Below are positions 23,829 through 35,601 of a stretch of 64,000 nt of DNA, piece by piece (the first letter of the stretch is position 1; every line of letters starts with the position of its first letter). A program made the position numbers and the translations under genes. This stretch comes from Cytospora piceicola (lineage: Eukaryota > Ascomycota > Sordariomycetes > Diaporthales > Cytosporaceae): positions 930,001-994,000 of the forward strand of contig JALQBC010000011.1 in the NCBI GenBank assembly GCA_023375675.1. Reading direction: 5' to 3'. Under the pieces are notes generated by a model that saw only the letters and a list, made by a program, of their open reading frames with translations, was not told where the DNA came from and ran no database searches.

Positions 23829-26523
23829 ATGGCCCCAAGCATGTTGACCTTCAAGGGTCTCAGACGACGATCAAAGGCCAGTTTCAATACCGAGAAATCC
23901 TCGACAGAGGTCAACGATACCTCGAGTGATGGGAGCAACGGCGTCACCCCAACCAGCGGCTCACTGACGCCCCCTTCGATCACGCAGTCTGTAGCAGGCC
24001 ACTCAGACATCGCCCTGAACACACAGTTGTCCAAGGAGAAGCTAAACGGCGATTCTTCGACGACACTTGCAATTCCCCAACTTCGACCACCGCCGCCTCG
24101 ATCGGTCACAAACGGCTCCAATCGATACAGTGTTTCGGGGATGACGGGCTTGGGATCGCCACCGGTTGGGGGTCGGGGGCCGCAACCACAGCTGCCTGTC
24201 TCGCCTTATGCGCCCCAGATCGAGAATATCAGGCATGGAGCATGGGTGAGTTCTGGTGCCACTGTTGAATCGAGAGTTGCGGGAACGGAGAGTTGGGGAC
24301 ATCTGAGCTGGCTGCAGACGTTACTAGTGCTAAGCTACAAAAGAGGCCGCTCTTCTTTGCCAATGGGGTTCCACGCGTGGTAGTCTGGATAGGTCGTGGT
24401 TTGCTAACAAGCAGAAACCATGCAGGTCTCTCAAAAGGTGCTGATTATAAATGGCACGGTGCCTGGACCCGGCGGGCGTTCCATCGAGGGGGATGTGACG
24501 GTGACCCGGATAGACGACGACTACCCTTCCATTTCCTGGCCCGTTCATGACTGTCAGTTCAAGGCGTTGGTGTATTTGCAGTCGGGGATGAACAGACTGC
24601 GCTTCGACTTTGCCAGCCACAAGCTTCCCAACAGCAACACAACCAATCCGATCCACACCACGCAAATTACCATCAACATGATGCCTGTTTCTAACTCTCC
24701 TCCGTTGCAATTGGCGATCCTACTGGCCAAGGACTCGCCCGCTACCTTCGACGCGCCGCCAGCGAAGGCAGAACGGGAAGGAAACAGCCTTGATGTGGCC
24801 ATTCGGAAGTTCCGTATGGCCGCGTATTTGTGGCAAGCATACACGGCTGAGCAGATGTTCCGCAACAAGTTTGGGCGCCGCACATTCAGGTTCGAGGAGG
24901 AGTGGACACAGGGCACTTCGTGCGCGCGGGATTTCGAGAGCGGGAGATTACGAAACGAGGCTCGCATCCATGTCATTCGGATGGACAAGACCTTGGCTCA
25001 GATCCGGCACCTGGACGTTGCACAGCAGAACCAAAATGCGGCTGACCAAGGAGGCCTCTTCCCGATTGCCGCGGAAGCTGTGAGGAATTATTTTGGTCTC
25101 CGACCTGGACAGGAGCAATACGTCTCCTGCATGTTCCTGGACAGCCATTGGGACCCTGAGGAGAAATTGATTCGAGGTCATGCTGCGCTCGGTAGCTCCA
25201 GCGGAGATTTGAAGTTGGCCATCTTCGGATCTCAGAGCCTGCACAGCTATCCATCAACGCTGGAAGAAGTTGTGCCTGCATTCACGGATTGCACACCTAC
25301 GGACACGAAATACGTTTCCAACGACTGCAACGAGGCTGGAAGCTCCTGGGAGAACGCCAACATTGGAATCGGTGCACACCTTCATGAAACGGGCCACCTA
25401 TTTGGCTGCCCTCACCAGGCTAACGGCGTTATGCTTCGTGACTACGTTCAACTCCACCGATCATTCGTCAGCCACGAGGCTTACTGCACCCGGACCAAGT
25501 CCAAGGGCGGGCTTGTTACCCAAGCAGATGAGTGTACATGGCACCGGCTCGACTGTCTGCGCTTCCGCAGCCACCCCTGCTTCTCGCTCCCCAACGATCC
25601 ACCACGACACTTGGACGGTTCCGTGCAGGCCTGGCCTATGGAGGGCGGCAAGGTGGCCATAACAGCGCCATCGGGCATATCCTTCATTGAGATCTACGGC
25701 GACGGAGACGACCTGTGCACGACGTGGATGGAATGCCCTGGCGAGGGAGAAAGCCTGAAGCGACAGCTCATGGTCACAGAAGAGGAACTGCGTAAACGCT
25801 TGCCAGAGAACAAGCGCAAGGGCAAGCTAAGGCTCAGCGTGAAGTCTCATGGTGGTGGCGGCCTGGATATTGAGGATATCCGGGTCCTATGCGGCAAGGA
25901 GAGCAAGCTGACCGTGGGCAACCCCGTGACGGGGTGGACGGCGTTTCGTGGCAAGAAGCTCGGCCTGAGCCAGATGGATGGGAGCAAACCCGTAGAGTTT
26001 GTCTTCACCAGCGCTGCGAGGCAGGATAGGGTACTGAACCGCATTGTCTTTTACCATGGAGCGGCCCTCGACGGCATGGAGTTCATATATGACGATGAGT
26101 CGAGGCAAGTTTTCGGCAATGTTGGCGGAAACGTGCAAGTTGGCGTGTATGATCTGGGTAAGTCGAAGTCCTTCCCTAGCTTGATCAGATTGTCAATGCA
26201 CGGGTGGATCATATGCTAATCTTTGGACCCGTACAGATATTCGCAGGGGCGAGTACATCTCGGGCTTCGTCATTCGGTCTGGTTTCTGGGTCGATGGCAT
26301 CCAGGTCCTGACGAGCCTGGGTAACCGATCTCCTTTCTATGGAAATAAGAATGGTGGAGATGCGTGAGTGAATCCCGGTTGCCTTCATTTGCGGAGACAA
26401 ACATAACTGACGATGACTGCTGGCAGGCACACGCTCATTCCTCCGTACGGCTACACCATCTGCGGTGTATGGGGATCCTGCGCCCAGTGGATCGATGGCT
26501 TTGGTGTCATGATCCGGAAGTAA
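23829..26523 (+). CDS. Putative metzincin-like zinc peptidase with jacalin-like tail
   Basis: Exons 23829-24245, 24426-26157, 26237-26363 and 26427-26523 encode about 790 aa, all phases correct. A Ser/Thr/Pro-rich N-terminus (about 1-139) precedes a large domain holding HETGHLFGCPH (from His459), which fits the extended zinc site HExxHxxGxxH; a nearby NGVML supplies a possible Met-turn. The overall pattern resembles the uncharacterised fungal peptidase family that includes yeast YIL108W (Metallopep family). The C-terminal ~160 residues resemble a jacalin-like beta-prism (GNRSPFYGNKNGG, YGYTICGVWGSCAQWIDGFG). No signal peptide is visible, so it is probably intracellular. Substrate unknown. The 180-bp first intron is the longest in the gene. 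Confidence 0.88.
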
Positions 26524-27543
26524 AATGACAGCCAACTACTGCCGTCGACGAACGGTGTCGGCGGTGATGGAAGTTGCAAGAGCACAAGGGGTCGGCAAAA
26601 CTCTACACCCCTTCACGAAACGACCCATTGAAACAATACCCACGATACAATCCCCTACAATCCTCGCATTTACAGACGGTGGCATCCGGCATAAATTTTC
26701 TTTGCTCGACACGGGAGGCAACAACTTACAGACTTTATTAATTGGTAATCAGCATAGGCCCTCGATGGTCGAGGGTGGCGTTGTCTCTCTCCTTCTTCAA
26801 CATCAAATAGCCTCGCTTCAGAGCTACCCGTTTGTTTTTTGAATTGCCTAGAGTGGCTCTTGGCAGAGCAGGTTCCCGACGGCCATCAGGCATACGGCTT
26901 CGGTTGGTTGTCATCATTGTTCTCTTCCTCTTCTCTGCTTCTTCTTTGTCCAGGGATAGGGCCGTGGTTTTGGGATGGCATATTTGCACAGAAGTATGTA
27001 CATAATGCCTCTTCTTGATGGCAATGGGGCATTTTCCAGGGGATGCGGGATTTGAGGAGGGTAACTAGCTCATCGCATACACAACATGGTTTCGTCATGC
27101 GGAAGAGGGTAGTAGCGCTGCGAATGAACAGGGGAGATGTGTAACAAATTCTCCATCTTTCGACTGAAGTGTGCTTCGGGGATACTTAGTGTGAGAACTG
27201 CATTCGTACCAACACCTTCGGATACGCCCTGCGGATGCTTCCTATTGTAGTAGTACTCTCGAGGGATCAACTTCAGCCAAGACATTCTACGAGACATTTT
27301 CAAAGGAGTTTGACGCGTTCTGGGAGACCTTCCCCTTGTGGGGAATCGTCTGTCTCGATATCCTTGTGACATGCTGTCAACTGGACCTTTATTTTCTTTC
27401 ACGGGGGTATCTTCCATCTTCCTATTAAACAAACGCCTTCAGCCTTCTGATAAGGGCAGCCCATACCTTTCTGCAGCGCTCTATCCGTGTGTGCGTGTGT
27501 GCGTGTGTGTGCGTGTGTGTGCGTGTGTGTGGCATCGTTTCCA
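26524..27543. other. Convergent 3' intergenic region
   Basis: About 1 kb between the convergent 3' ends of the metalloprotease and the UCH gene. It presumably contains both 3' UTRs and carries a GTGTGTGC microsatellite (about 27489-27531). No gene is supported. Confidence 0.4.
27489..27531. repeat. (GTGTGTGC)n microsatellite
   Basis: Alternating GTGTGC and GTGTGTGC units, about 43 bp, just downstream of the UCH stop codon and probably in its 3' UTR. Confidence 0.9.
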
Positions 27544-29054
27544 TCAAGCATTTGATTCGTCTAGAAGCCTCTCGAGCACACCGTGCTCCGCAAGTTTCCT
27601 GAGCCAGAGGTTGGCGGCGGGTGTGAAGGTCTTCTTCCGCCCGGTACACCGCTCCTCGTCCTGGCCGACCATTTCCATCTCCTGCCAGTACTCGGAGCAT
27701 ATACGCCCCTGCTCGGCCTCGAGCTGGCGGATGGTGTCGAGGTTGACCTGATCGGTGAGTGCCGACGAGTCTGGCTCGGCCTCGTCGAGCATCGCCCAGG
27801 CGACGCCGTACTTGGCTAGCTGGGCCTCGTCTATGTCCTCCAGGTAGAAACGGCCCTCTGCCTTGTCGGGCTTTGCGTCACCGGACACGGCGGCGCGGGC
27901 TGCGGACAGAGTCTTGATGTTGACGGCCAGCTCCTTGCGCAGGGCGGCGACGGGGCTCTGGCACACGGCGAGGATGTTCACCATCTCGCCTGCGACCTCG
28001 ATCTTCTTGACGATCTCCTCCATGGCGAGTGGGATCCACGTCTCCGCCGAGGCTTCCCCAAGGGAGACGGGGTTGTACTCCAGGCCGTCGAGGATCCAGA
28101 CCTGACCACCCAGCGGGACAAAGGCCTTGTAGTGACAGGCATCCTCGTCATGGCGGGGCTTCTTGCGGACGGTCCGCTTCTTGGTCTTGACCCTGCGGCT
28201 GCCCCGGCCCTTGGTGGGCTTTTCCTCGGTCTCGGGCACGCCTTTACAGTCGTCGTACTCGTTGGAGAGGAGGAGGTCCGCGTTCAGGAGCTCGATGCGC
28301 CTGGCAAAGGCGTTGTGCTTGGTCCTCAGCTCCTTGTCGGAGTCGAGGCGGTAGCCTCGCAGGACGGACGGAAGGTCCTGGGTGGCGGCCTTGAACTGGT
28401 CGAGCTTGTCGCCGAGGTGGACATCTGGCGAGTTCATGAGGATGTTGAGGAGAGCCACGGTCGCACAGCCGTTGGCCATGGTCTGGTTGGCAAACCAGAG
28501 ATCCTTGGGGGCTTCTGCCTGTGCCTCCTCGTCCTCTCCTGCGTACTTGCAGAGGAAGACGAATCCTAAGACGGGTTTTCTGCGAAGGTGTTAGTGGGTG
28601 ATGCGAGTGGAGCGGAAGCGATGCGAGAGCGGTTTGCTGCTTACGGAAGGAAGTCCACCTCGTCAACCGAGAACATCTCCTGGATCTTGACGTCTTGAAC
28701 ACCCAGATCTCGAAGCAAGCCATTGAAGAAAGCCTGGGGCCCATAAGTCAGCAAAAAGGATCAAGCCAAGCATCACGTGGCTGTTGGAAGCGTTACAGGT
28801 TCAGACTCTATCTCAACCCAAGCCTTCCATTCATCCTGCTCGTCCTCCCTGATAGGTGCCAGGGCTTCGGCGAGTAGGTCTCCAGTGGGCATGTTGACAG
28901 GTTCTGGCCTGATCTCGTCGCGTGCGACTTCAGATATCAAAGTAGAGGCTTTGGTGGCAGCACCTCTCCGAGGTCGTACTCGAGGCATCTCCTGGTCCTC
29001 TTGGAGATCCTCTGGCGTTGCGGATCGCTTGGTGCCTGCAGAAGAAGACCGCAT
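27544..29054 (-). CDS. UCH37/UCHL5-type ubiquitin C-terminal hydrolase
   Basis: Exons 29054-28797, 28733-28645 and 28579-27544 encode about 460 aa with consistent phases. The peptidase C12 signature is clear: WKAWVEIESEP, LGFVFLCKY, then WFANQTMANGCATVALLNIL with oxyanion Gln148 and nucleophile Cys154, His265 in ACHYKAFVPL and Asp280 in WILDGLEYNP. A Lys/Arg-rich insertion (about 225-260, GRGSRRVKTKKRTVRKK) lies between Cys and His. The C-terminus (FTPAANLWLRKLAEHGVLER) resembles the UCH37-like tail that binds regulatory partners. Such enzymes remove ubiquitin at the proteasome or on chromatin. An ~85-residue basic N-terminal extension is unlike short UCHs. An in-frame extension upstream of 29054 was rejected as probable 5' UTR. 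Confidence 0.92.
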
Positions 29055-30272
29055 CTTGTGGAGGTGAAGGAGGCTGAGGGTCGGTATGAATGCTGGATTG
29101 GGCAGATGGTGTGTCCTTTGATGATTTGTATCTTTCTTATGATCGATCGGTGTTTTGTCTGGGAGTGGGCTGCTGCCTTCCAATTACTTGATTTATCTTG
29201 CAGCCTGCCGATGTGCCAGACAATGAACCGGACCGTTTGGGGCAGAAGTCGGGGGGAAGCTGTGAGCTATAGGCTGCAGCTGCTGGTTCAAGGGCTCAAG
29301 TGCCTCATATTGAACACTGTGTGGAATGGGGATTTCAAAGTTGAATTGTAATGTGATTCACTGCCAGACAGCAGAGCTGCCAGTAATCGACGTGAAATAA
29401 TAGATGAGAAGGAGGTCTGGAGCTTAAGTTCATGCAGTACAGTTCCGTAATTTTGGGTCTCAGGCTATATACCAAGCAATATAGGATGGTTATTGACAGG
29501 AACGATACAAATAATCTGGTTGACAAGAAGCTGGAGCAATTGGTCTATTTGTTCTTTGACCAAGCCTGTTTGTCAGTTGTGCTTAGCATTAAAAGCAAGT
29601 GTATATGGTGGTTTCAAAAAGGCATGAACTTCTCGAGGAGGGGGAGTTCAGGCGAGCTCGGAAAGTGGCAGGCGGTCGGCAGCCGGCAGCAAGCTCAAGC
29701 TTAAGCTTACCCAAGCTCCCAGACGCTCAACGTCAAGCCAGCCAACCAGCCAACCAGCCAACCTGCAAGCCAACCTGCCAATCCAATCGCAAAACGGGAG
29801 GGCCCCACTAAGCCAGCTCGACCACCCACTGCCAGCCCACTCGCTGCCCTGCAATTGCGGATCCCTGCCAGCCGGACCGTTCTTTTTTCAAGGGCGCGTC
29901 AACTCCGTATTAACTGTGTTGACGTCGCGGTCACCTCCAGCTCAAACTTTTGGAAACCACACATACAAAAGGGCACATACAGTCTTTGCCTAGCGGAACA
30001 AGACATTCGAAAGGCCACTTATCTTTTTCTTCTTCTTACACTTGTCTTTGGTTTACGATATGATGACCTAGCAGGACAGGTACGCTTCATCCTGTCACTA
30101 GTGTTTTATACTTGCTCGCAGTGTTGCAATTGCTGCCGCCACGACTCTTCCTTTTCCCTGACCACGCACATCTCGCAGACATCCGCTGCCGCGAACTTAT
30201 CATCACGACCACGAACAAAACCGTCTACGCTCACAAGTGAACAACCTATTTGCTCCTCCCGACAGTAATGCC
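29055..30272. promoter_or_regulatory. Divergent promoter region, UCH gene and POM152
   Basis: About 1.2 kb between the head-to-head starts of the UCH gene (-) and POM152 (+). It contains a CCAACCAG repeat stretch (about 29735-29782) and CT-rich leader sequence before 30273. No gene is supported. Confidence 0.4.
29735..29782. repeat. (CCAACCAG)n-like repeat
   Basis: Repeated CAGCCAAC / CAACCAGC units lie in the divergent UCH-POM152 promoter region; the later units vary (CAACCTGC). Confidence 0.8.
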
Positions 30273-33200
30273 ATGAACGCCAACACACGACGGGTAACGG
30301 GGCGTTTCGCCGCGACCCCGGCCGCAAACTTTCGAGCCAGAAGAGCTCCTCCTGCTCCCGAGGACCCTCCTCCCAATAACAACACCTTCCGGAATCCCCT
30401 CCCGCCAGCTCCCGAACATCTGGCTGCACAATATCCCGCCGGGAACCCAGTCATACCCCTCACCATCCTCGATGCGCCGACACAACGCTTCTATGCCGCG
30501 GGAATATACGCAGGCCTTATGGCCTGGAAGCTCTACGACTGGGTAGCGCTGATGGAAAACGAGAACGACGGCGCATGGCTCTTCCTGAAATGGGTCGTTA
30601 TCGAATTCATCTTCCTCTTTGGCCTGCCCGAGCTGAGGATACCATGGCTCGAGCTGACCCAGTTCACTTCCATTCTCCTGTTCTGCTGCCATGCTGCTTT
30701 CGATTTCGTGCTGATGTTCAATATCGGGGTATGCCATCGCGCCTACTTGCCGCCCGGTCCCTTTCACTTCCGCTGACATTCGTCCAGATTCCTTTCTCGG
30801 CGGCACTTCTTGCCTTCCTCAGGGTCTTTTATGACCGAGAGCTTGCTATATCGGAGCATTACGTCCAGCCGTCCAATGTTTTACACAACGCCTCTGTGAT
30901 TCTGGGAAAACAAATTATCAACATCTTGCCTGAAGGGTAGGTTCAAAGTCCAGCGTCTTTTGAAACGGTGGCATAGCTGACAATCTGCAGTTCTGCGGTG
31001 CTGAATCCTGATGGGGATACTTTCTGCCTCGGAGGCGATTATCCCACCATTTCTGTACCCATTCGCTTCAATGCGACCGTACCGGTCGAGGTTGAGGTCA
31101 TCCGCATTGATCTCGACACCAACATCGAAGAAACACTGAAGCTTGGCAAGGACCAGATCAAGAATATTGCGAGACTAGCCAAGAGACAAAGAGACGACCC
31201 AGATGAGCCAGAGGTCAGGTTCGACTTCCCGGTGAAGAAGCCGGGTGTATACAGGCTTGGGAAGGTTCTTGACGAATACAAGTTGGAGGTGCAGCGCCGC
31301 ACCCGGAACACTTACGTGGTGCCATGTCCACAGGCTCGTGTGGTATCCTCACCGTCCACTGGCCGCTGTCTTGGCGACCTATCGGACCTGTCACTCCAGG
31401 TTGAGGGCACGCCGCCCCTGAAGATTGTCTATAGTCGCATGATTAACGGCAAGGACCACAGCTACCACTTCCAAAGTCTGCAGCCAGAAGGCTACTCGTC
31501 TCCGATAATGGGCGCACCTAGAACGTCAGCCCTGGTTCTGCCAGACGACGAGTCATTCGTTTCATGGGCCAGAGCACAGAAAGTAACCGTGGCTTTGAAC
31601 GAGTCCATGGATGTTGGAGGCGAGTGGCAGTACTCAGTGGACGAGGTCCATGATGCTCTCGGCAACGTTGTCAAGTATGCGTCGCCAGCAGATGATCCAG
31701 AAATGCGACCAAAGCCAAGGCACCTGGTGCAGGACTTTAGTGTCAAGGAGCGACCGTCAATCAAGCTCGAGGGCTGCGACTTACGCCACCCTCTCAAAGT
31801 CGCCAAGGGCAAAGCAACGAACCTACCGGTCAGCTTCGACATTGCGAGCAAGAAAGAAGACACGAAGCATGTCATGTCTTGGTACTTCTCGCCAATTGAC
31901 ACACTCACCAAGAGCGGCGAACACGGTGATGCTGTGGCTATAGGTACATACAATGCGAAGAAGGCGAACGAGAGCCCACTTATCTCTGCCCCTGGTTTGT
32001 ACACGTTGAAGTCTATATCTTCAGGTTCTTGCGAGGGCGAGGTACAGGAACCGTCTTCATGTCTCCTGTTGAATCCTCTGGAGCCGAGCCTCATCCTGCG
32101 GTCCACCGACATCCCGGACAAGTGTGCTGGCAACTCCATTGGCGTTGCTGTCGACTTCGACTTTGTTGGAACCCCGCCCTTCACGGTCAACTACGAAGCG
32201 ATTCACAATGGGGCCCCTGAGAGGATGAGCTTCAAAGCTCACAACATGAGGCACCAGGAGGAGTTCATCCCTACCGTTGCAGGAACACACAGATACGTGT
32301 TCAGAAGCGTCAGCGATGCTGTCTACACGCCCCAACAGCTGAGCGGACCAGACATGACTCTGGAGACTACGGTCAAGCCTATTGCCTCGGCCTTCATCCG
32401 CAAGCCAGCCGATGTCATCCACGCGTGCTTGGCCGAAGAGATTGAGGTCGACCTTGCATTCCAGGGAGAGGCACCATTCACCTTGGAGTGGGAGCTTGTT
32501 CACGATGGCAGGAGGAAGCAACACAAGATCACAGATATTCAAGATAAGTACTTGAAGATCAAGACGCCACCCCTGACCCAGGGTGGAGAGTACTCGGTGG
32601 CTCTTGTCGCCGTCACGGATACCTCGGGCTGTCGTAACTTCCTACAAGATGAGGTCAAGATCTCTGTCCGACGCCAGCGTCCTCGAGCTGCCTTTGGTAT
32701 GCAGGATGGCAAGTTCAGGACCACGACTTGGGAAGACGCAAAGGCCAAGCTTCCCGTCCGCTTGACTGGCGAGGGTCCTTGGACCGTTTCCTACAGGAAT
32801 CTAGACGATGGTGACAGGGCGCGGATTAAGAAGAGCACGCTCAGATCCGGAAATGATTACTTGGACGTCAAAGAACGCGGCATCTTCGAAATCGTCGACG
32901 TGTCTGACCAATGCCCTGGCACTGTCGACCCTAGAGCGGCACAGTTTGAGGTGGATTGGTATGCTCGACCGGAGCTTGGTCTCGTGCAGTCCCAAAGCCT
33001 TAAGCAGGGCACTGGAAACAAACTCATCAAAGACGAGGTCTGCGAAGGGGACGTTGACGGTTTCGAAATCGCCCTCAGAGGTAAGTGGACGACCACTGAT
33101 TACGAACTGAGAAGACTCGCTAATGTTTTGCAGGCTCCCCTCCATTCCACGTCGAGTATGAGATTACACATAAACCTGATGGCGGTGCCCCGACCTCTCC

Positions 33201-34245
33201 CAACAGGAAGTACTTCGATGCTGCTCTTATTGGCAAGGCTTTAGTACAGATGGATACATCGAGAGCTGGCACGTATAACTATCGGTTCCAGGCTCTTGCC
33301 GACAACCTCTACAGCGACAACAGGAAGTTCACTCCTGTCGGCCTCCAACAGAAAGTCAATCCTAAGCCCGCAGCGTCCTTCGTCAAGCCGGGACAGACGT
33401 ACAAGTCATGTATGGCAGACCAAACCGTCGAAGATACGATACCGATCCAGCTCTCCGGCACCGCGCCATTCTCCTTGGAAGTGGAGATCAAGCATCAGTC
33501 CGCCGCAGCCGTCGAGATCTACCGCATCCCGTCCATACAGACCAACAGCTACGAAATCGAAATCCCAAGGCAGTACTTGAAGCTTGGTGGCCAGTCGGTC
33601 CGTATCCGCCAGGTCGCCGATTCTCATGGATGCCGTCGGGCCTACGAGACAAGCGGCCCATCTGTGCAGGTGCAGCTCTACGACGCGCCAGCCATCTACG
33701 AACTCGAACAGCGCAAGGACTACTGTGTGGGCGAACGCATTGGTTACACCCTCTCAGGCACCCCGCCGTTCGACGTTTGGTACCAGTTTGATGGGTCCCA
33801 GCGCAAGGCGAAGTCGCCCACGACAAGCTTCCGCCGTCTGGCTGAGAACCCTGGCGACTTCGTCATCACATCCATCAGCGATAGGGCCTCCGAATGCCAA
33901 GCGGTGTACAACATCGTCAAGACGATCCACCCGATGCCCTCTGTGCGGATATCCAAGGGTAAGACGGTCCGGTCGGACATCCATGAGGGCGGAGAAGTGG
34001 AGATGCTGTTTGAGTTCACTGGCACGCCGCCTTTCGAGTTCACGTACACTCGTAGCACGAACGCACGGAAGGGTCAGAGGAGTCATGTCCTCGAGACGAG
34101 GCACGACGTCTCTGACCAGTATAGCAAGAAAGTCCGGGCCAGCCAGGAAGGTACGTATGAGGTGGTGGCGATCAAGGACGCGCACTGTTCGTTCTCGACG
34201 CTGCAGGTTGAGGGGATCAACAGCGACCACTTGCTGCAGTATTAG
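30273..34245 (+). CDS. POM152: Nucleoporin Pom152
   Basis: Exons 30273-30728, 30788-30936, 30991-33080 and 33134-34245 encode about 1268 aa; yeast Pom152 is 1337 aa. The Pro/Arg-rich N-terminus is followed by membrane-spanning segments (about residues 90-190, e.g. [15 protein letters not shown] and [16 protein letters not shown]). A long lumenal part follows with repeated Ig-like modules marked by recurring GTPPF, GEAPF or GTAPF turns. Pom152 is a transmembrane ring component of the nuclear pore complex, with its repeats in the perinuclear space. The 53-bp last intron is needed: reading through it breaks the frame. The ATG at 30273 is the first in its frame; the upstream in-frame GTG was not used. 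Confidence 0.96.
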
Positions 34246-35328
34246 AGTGGCGACATGTTTCATTAAGGAAATGAAATGGGGCGAAAGACTTGGAGGAGGG
34301 ACGTGAGGATGACGCTCAGGAGGTGGAAATTGTGATAGAGCAACCAGGCCATGTTGGGACGGACCAAGGAATAAATGGCCAGGTTGGATTGCATGAGCAT
34401 GGCGTTTTATTTTGATTTGATGTATGTTTTAAGGGTGGCTCTCCTCGCGCCAAGGGAAAACGAATGGATGACCATGTTCTCTGAAGCCACTTGCAGTGCT
34501 GCCGCGTCATTTACATGCGTCTGAAGACTGATCGACTTGGGGAGAACTGCAACCTTGTCCAGCTTGGAATGACAGAACGGGCTCTGCAATGCCGATTTGG
34601 AATGAGTCTATTAGATACTGTCAACGCAATATGCAGCCCAGATCATATAAATAGACTCACTAGCAACCAGTACGCAGATACACCGCAGCTCCCCTCACAA
34701 TCAGAGCTCGAAGCCATCAAAGCCCGGTCATAGTCTGTCTGCTTTCATTCTTGTAGCTACCCCGGGAGGTTTTTGTCGCAAGCTCGCTCCCAGGACCTAT
34801 GCTGGTTAACATATCAGTCTCCCATGTTCCAAACGGAGTAGGTAGCTTAAAGGCTCGGTGTCAAGCAAACAAGTGAACGGAACAAGTAGTGCTCAGACTT
34901 TACGCACACAGTATACACCCAACCGTATCTTTACAAAGGAAACTCGTTCTTTGCTGGGTAGTCAAGATAAGCCTTCTCGAAGAAGTAGTCAACTACTCTT
35001 TAGTATTGAGCAAAGACCTATCAAGCACGTATGCCTCCTACCTGTTTATTCGTTGTCAAGGTACCTTTGAAGAGAGAGACCAAGACTTTTCATCCCATCT
35101 TCAGTTAAGACAGTGACATTGTGATCCACTCCCAGACTTTCAAAGAGACTATATAGTAGCTAGCCATAAAATCCCACTCCCTGGGGCCATCTGACCGTTT
35201 GTGAGACCCCACGACGCCACACACATACCACTAAGCTCTCAACAAACACACCAGGAGGAGGAACACACCACATGCTCAAACCCAAAGAGACAGAAACGAA
35301 ATACATACTTGCAAATATACACATCAAG
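34246..35328. other. Intergenic region downstream of POM152
   Basis: About 1.1 kb holding the POM152 3' UTR and AT-richer DNA. Short open frames (e.g. 34491-34733, +) show no family motif, so no gene is called. Confidence 0.35.
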
Positions 35329-35601
35329 ATGCAGCCACGCAAAAACAACAACTCGAGTACTCTACCTCCCGAATCGGCCCTAGCCGCACTGTTTTTCCCT
35401 GGTGGTGAGTTTCTCCGTCTCCAGAAGTCCCCTGTATACGCACCTTGAGATGCTGAATATCGAGAAGGTGCCCAGCACAAGGCCACAGAAAACGCTGCCG
35501 AGAAGGATGACGAAACAGTAGTGGAAGAGGAGGGCGAGAAGAAGGGTTTGGAGGATGAAAACTGGACGGACGACGACGTCTTCATCCCTAACATCAAGTA
35601 G
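35329..35601 (+). CDS. Candidate small protein with acidic C-terminus
   Basis: Exons 35329-35404 and 35450-35601 (45-bp intron, GTGAGT donor, phase 1) would encode about 75 aa. The first exon reads MQPRKNNNSSTLPPESALA and a hydrophobic AALFFPG. The second is hydrophilic and acidic (EKDDETVVEEEGEKKG) and ends DDDVFIPNIK before TAG. Support comes from a good donor, phase agreement across the intron and protein-like composition. I do not recognise the family. The intron is at the short end for fungi, and the opposite strand carries a longer but low-complexity frame. It could be a real small gene, a relic or chance. Confidence 0.4.

Noticed and set aside
27489..27531. CRISPR-like regular repeat
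   Set aside because: Simple GT-type microsatellite without spacers; CRISPR arrays are not expected in nuclear fungal DNA.
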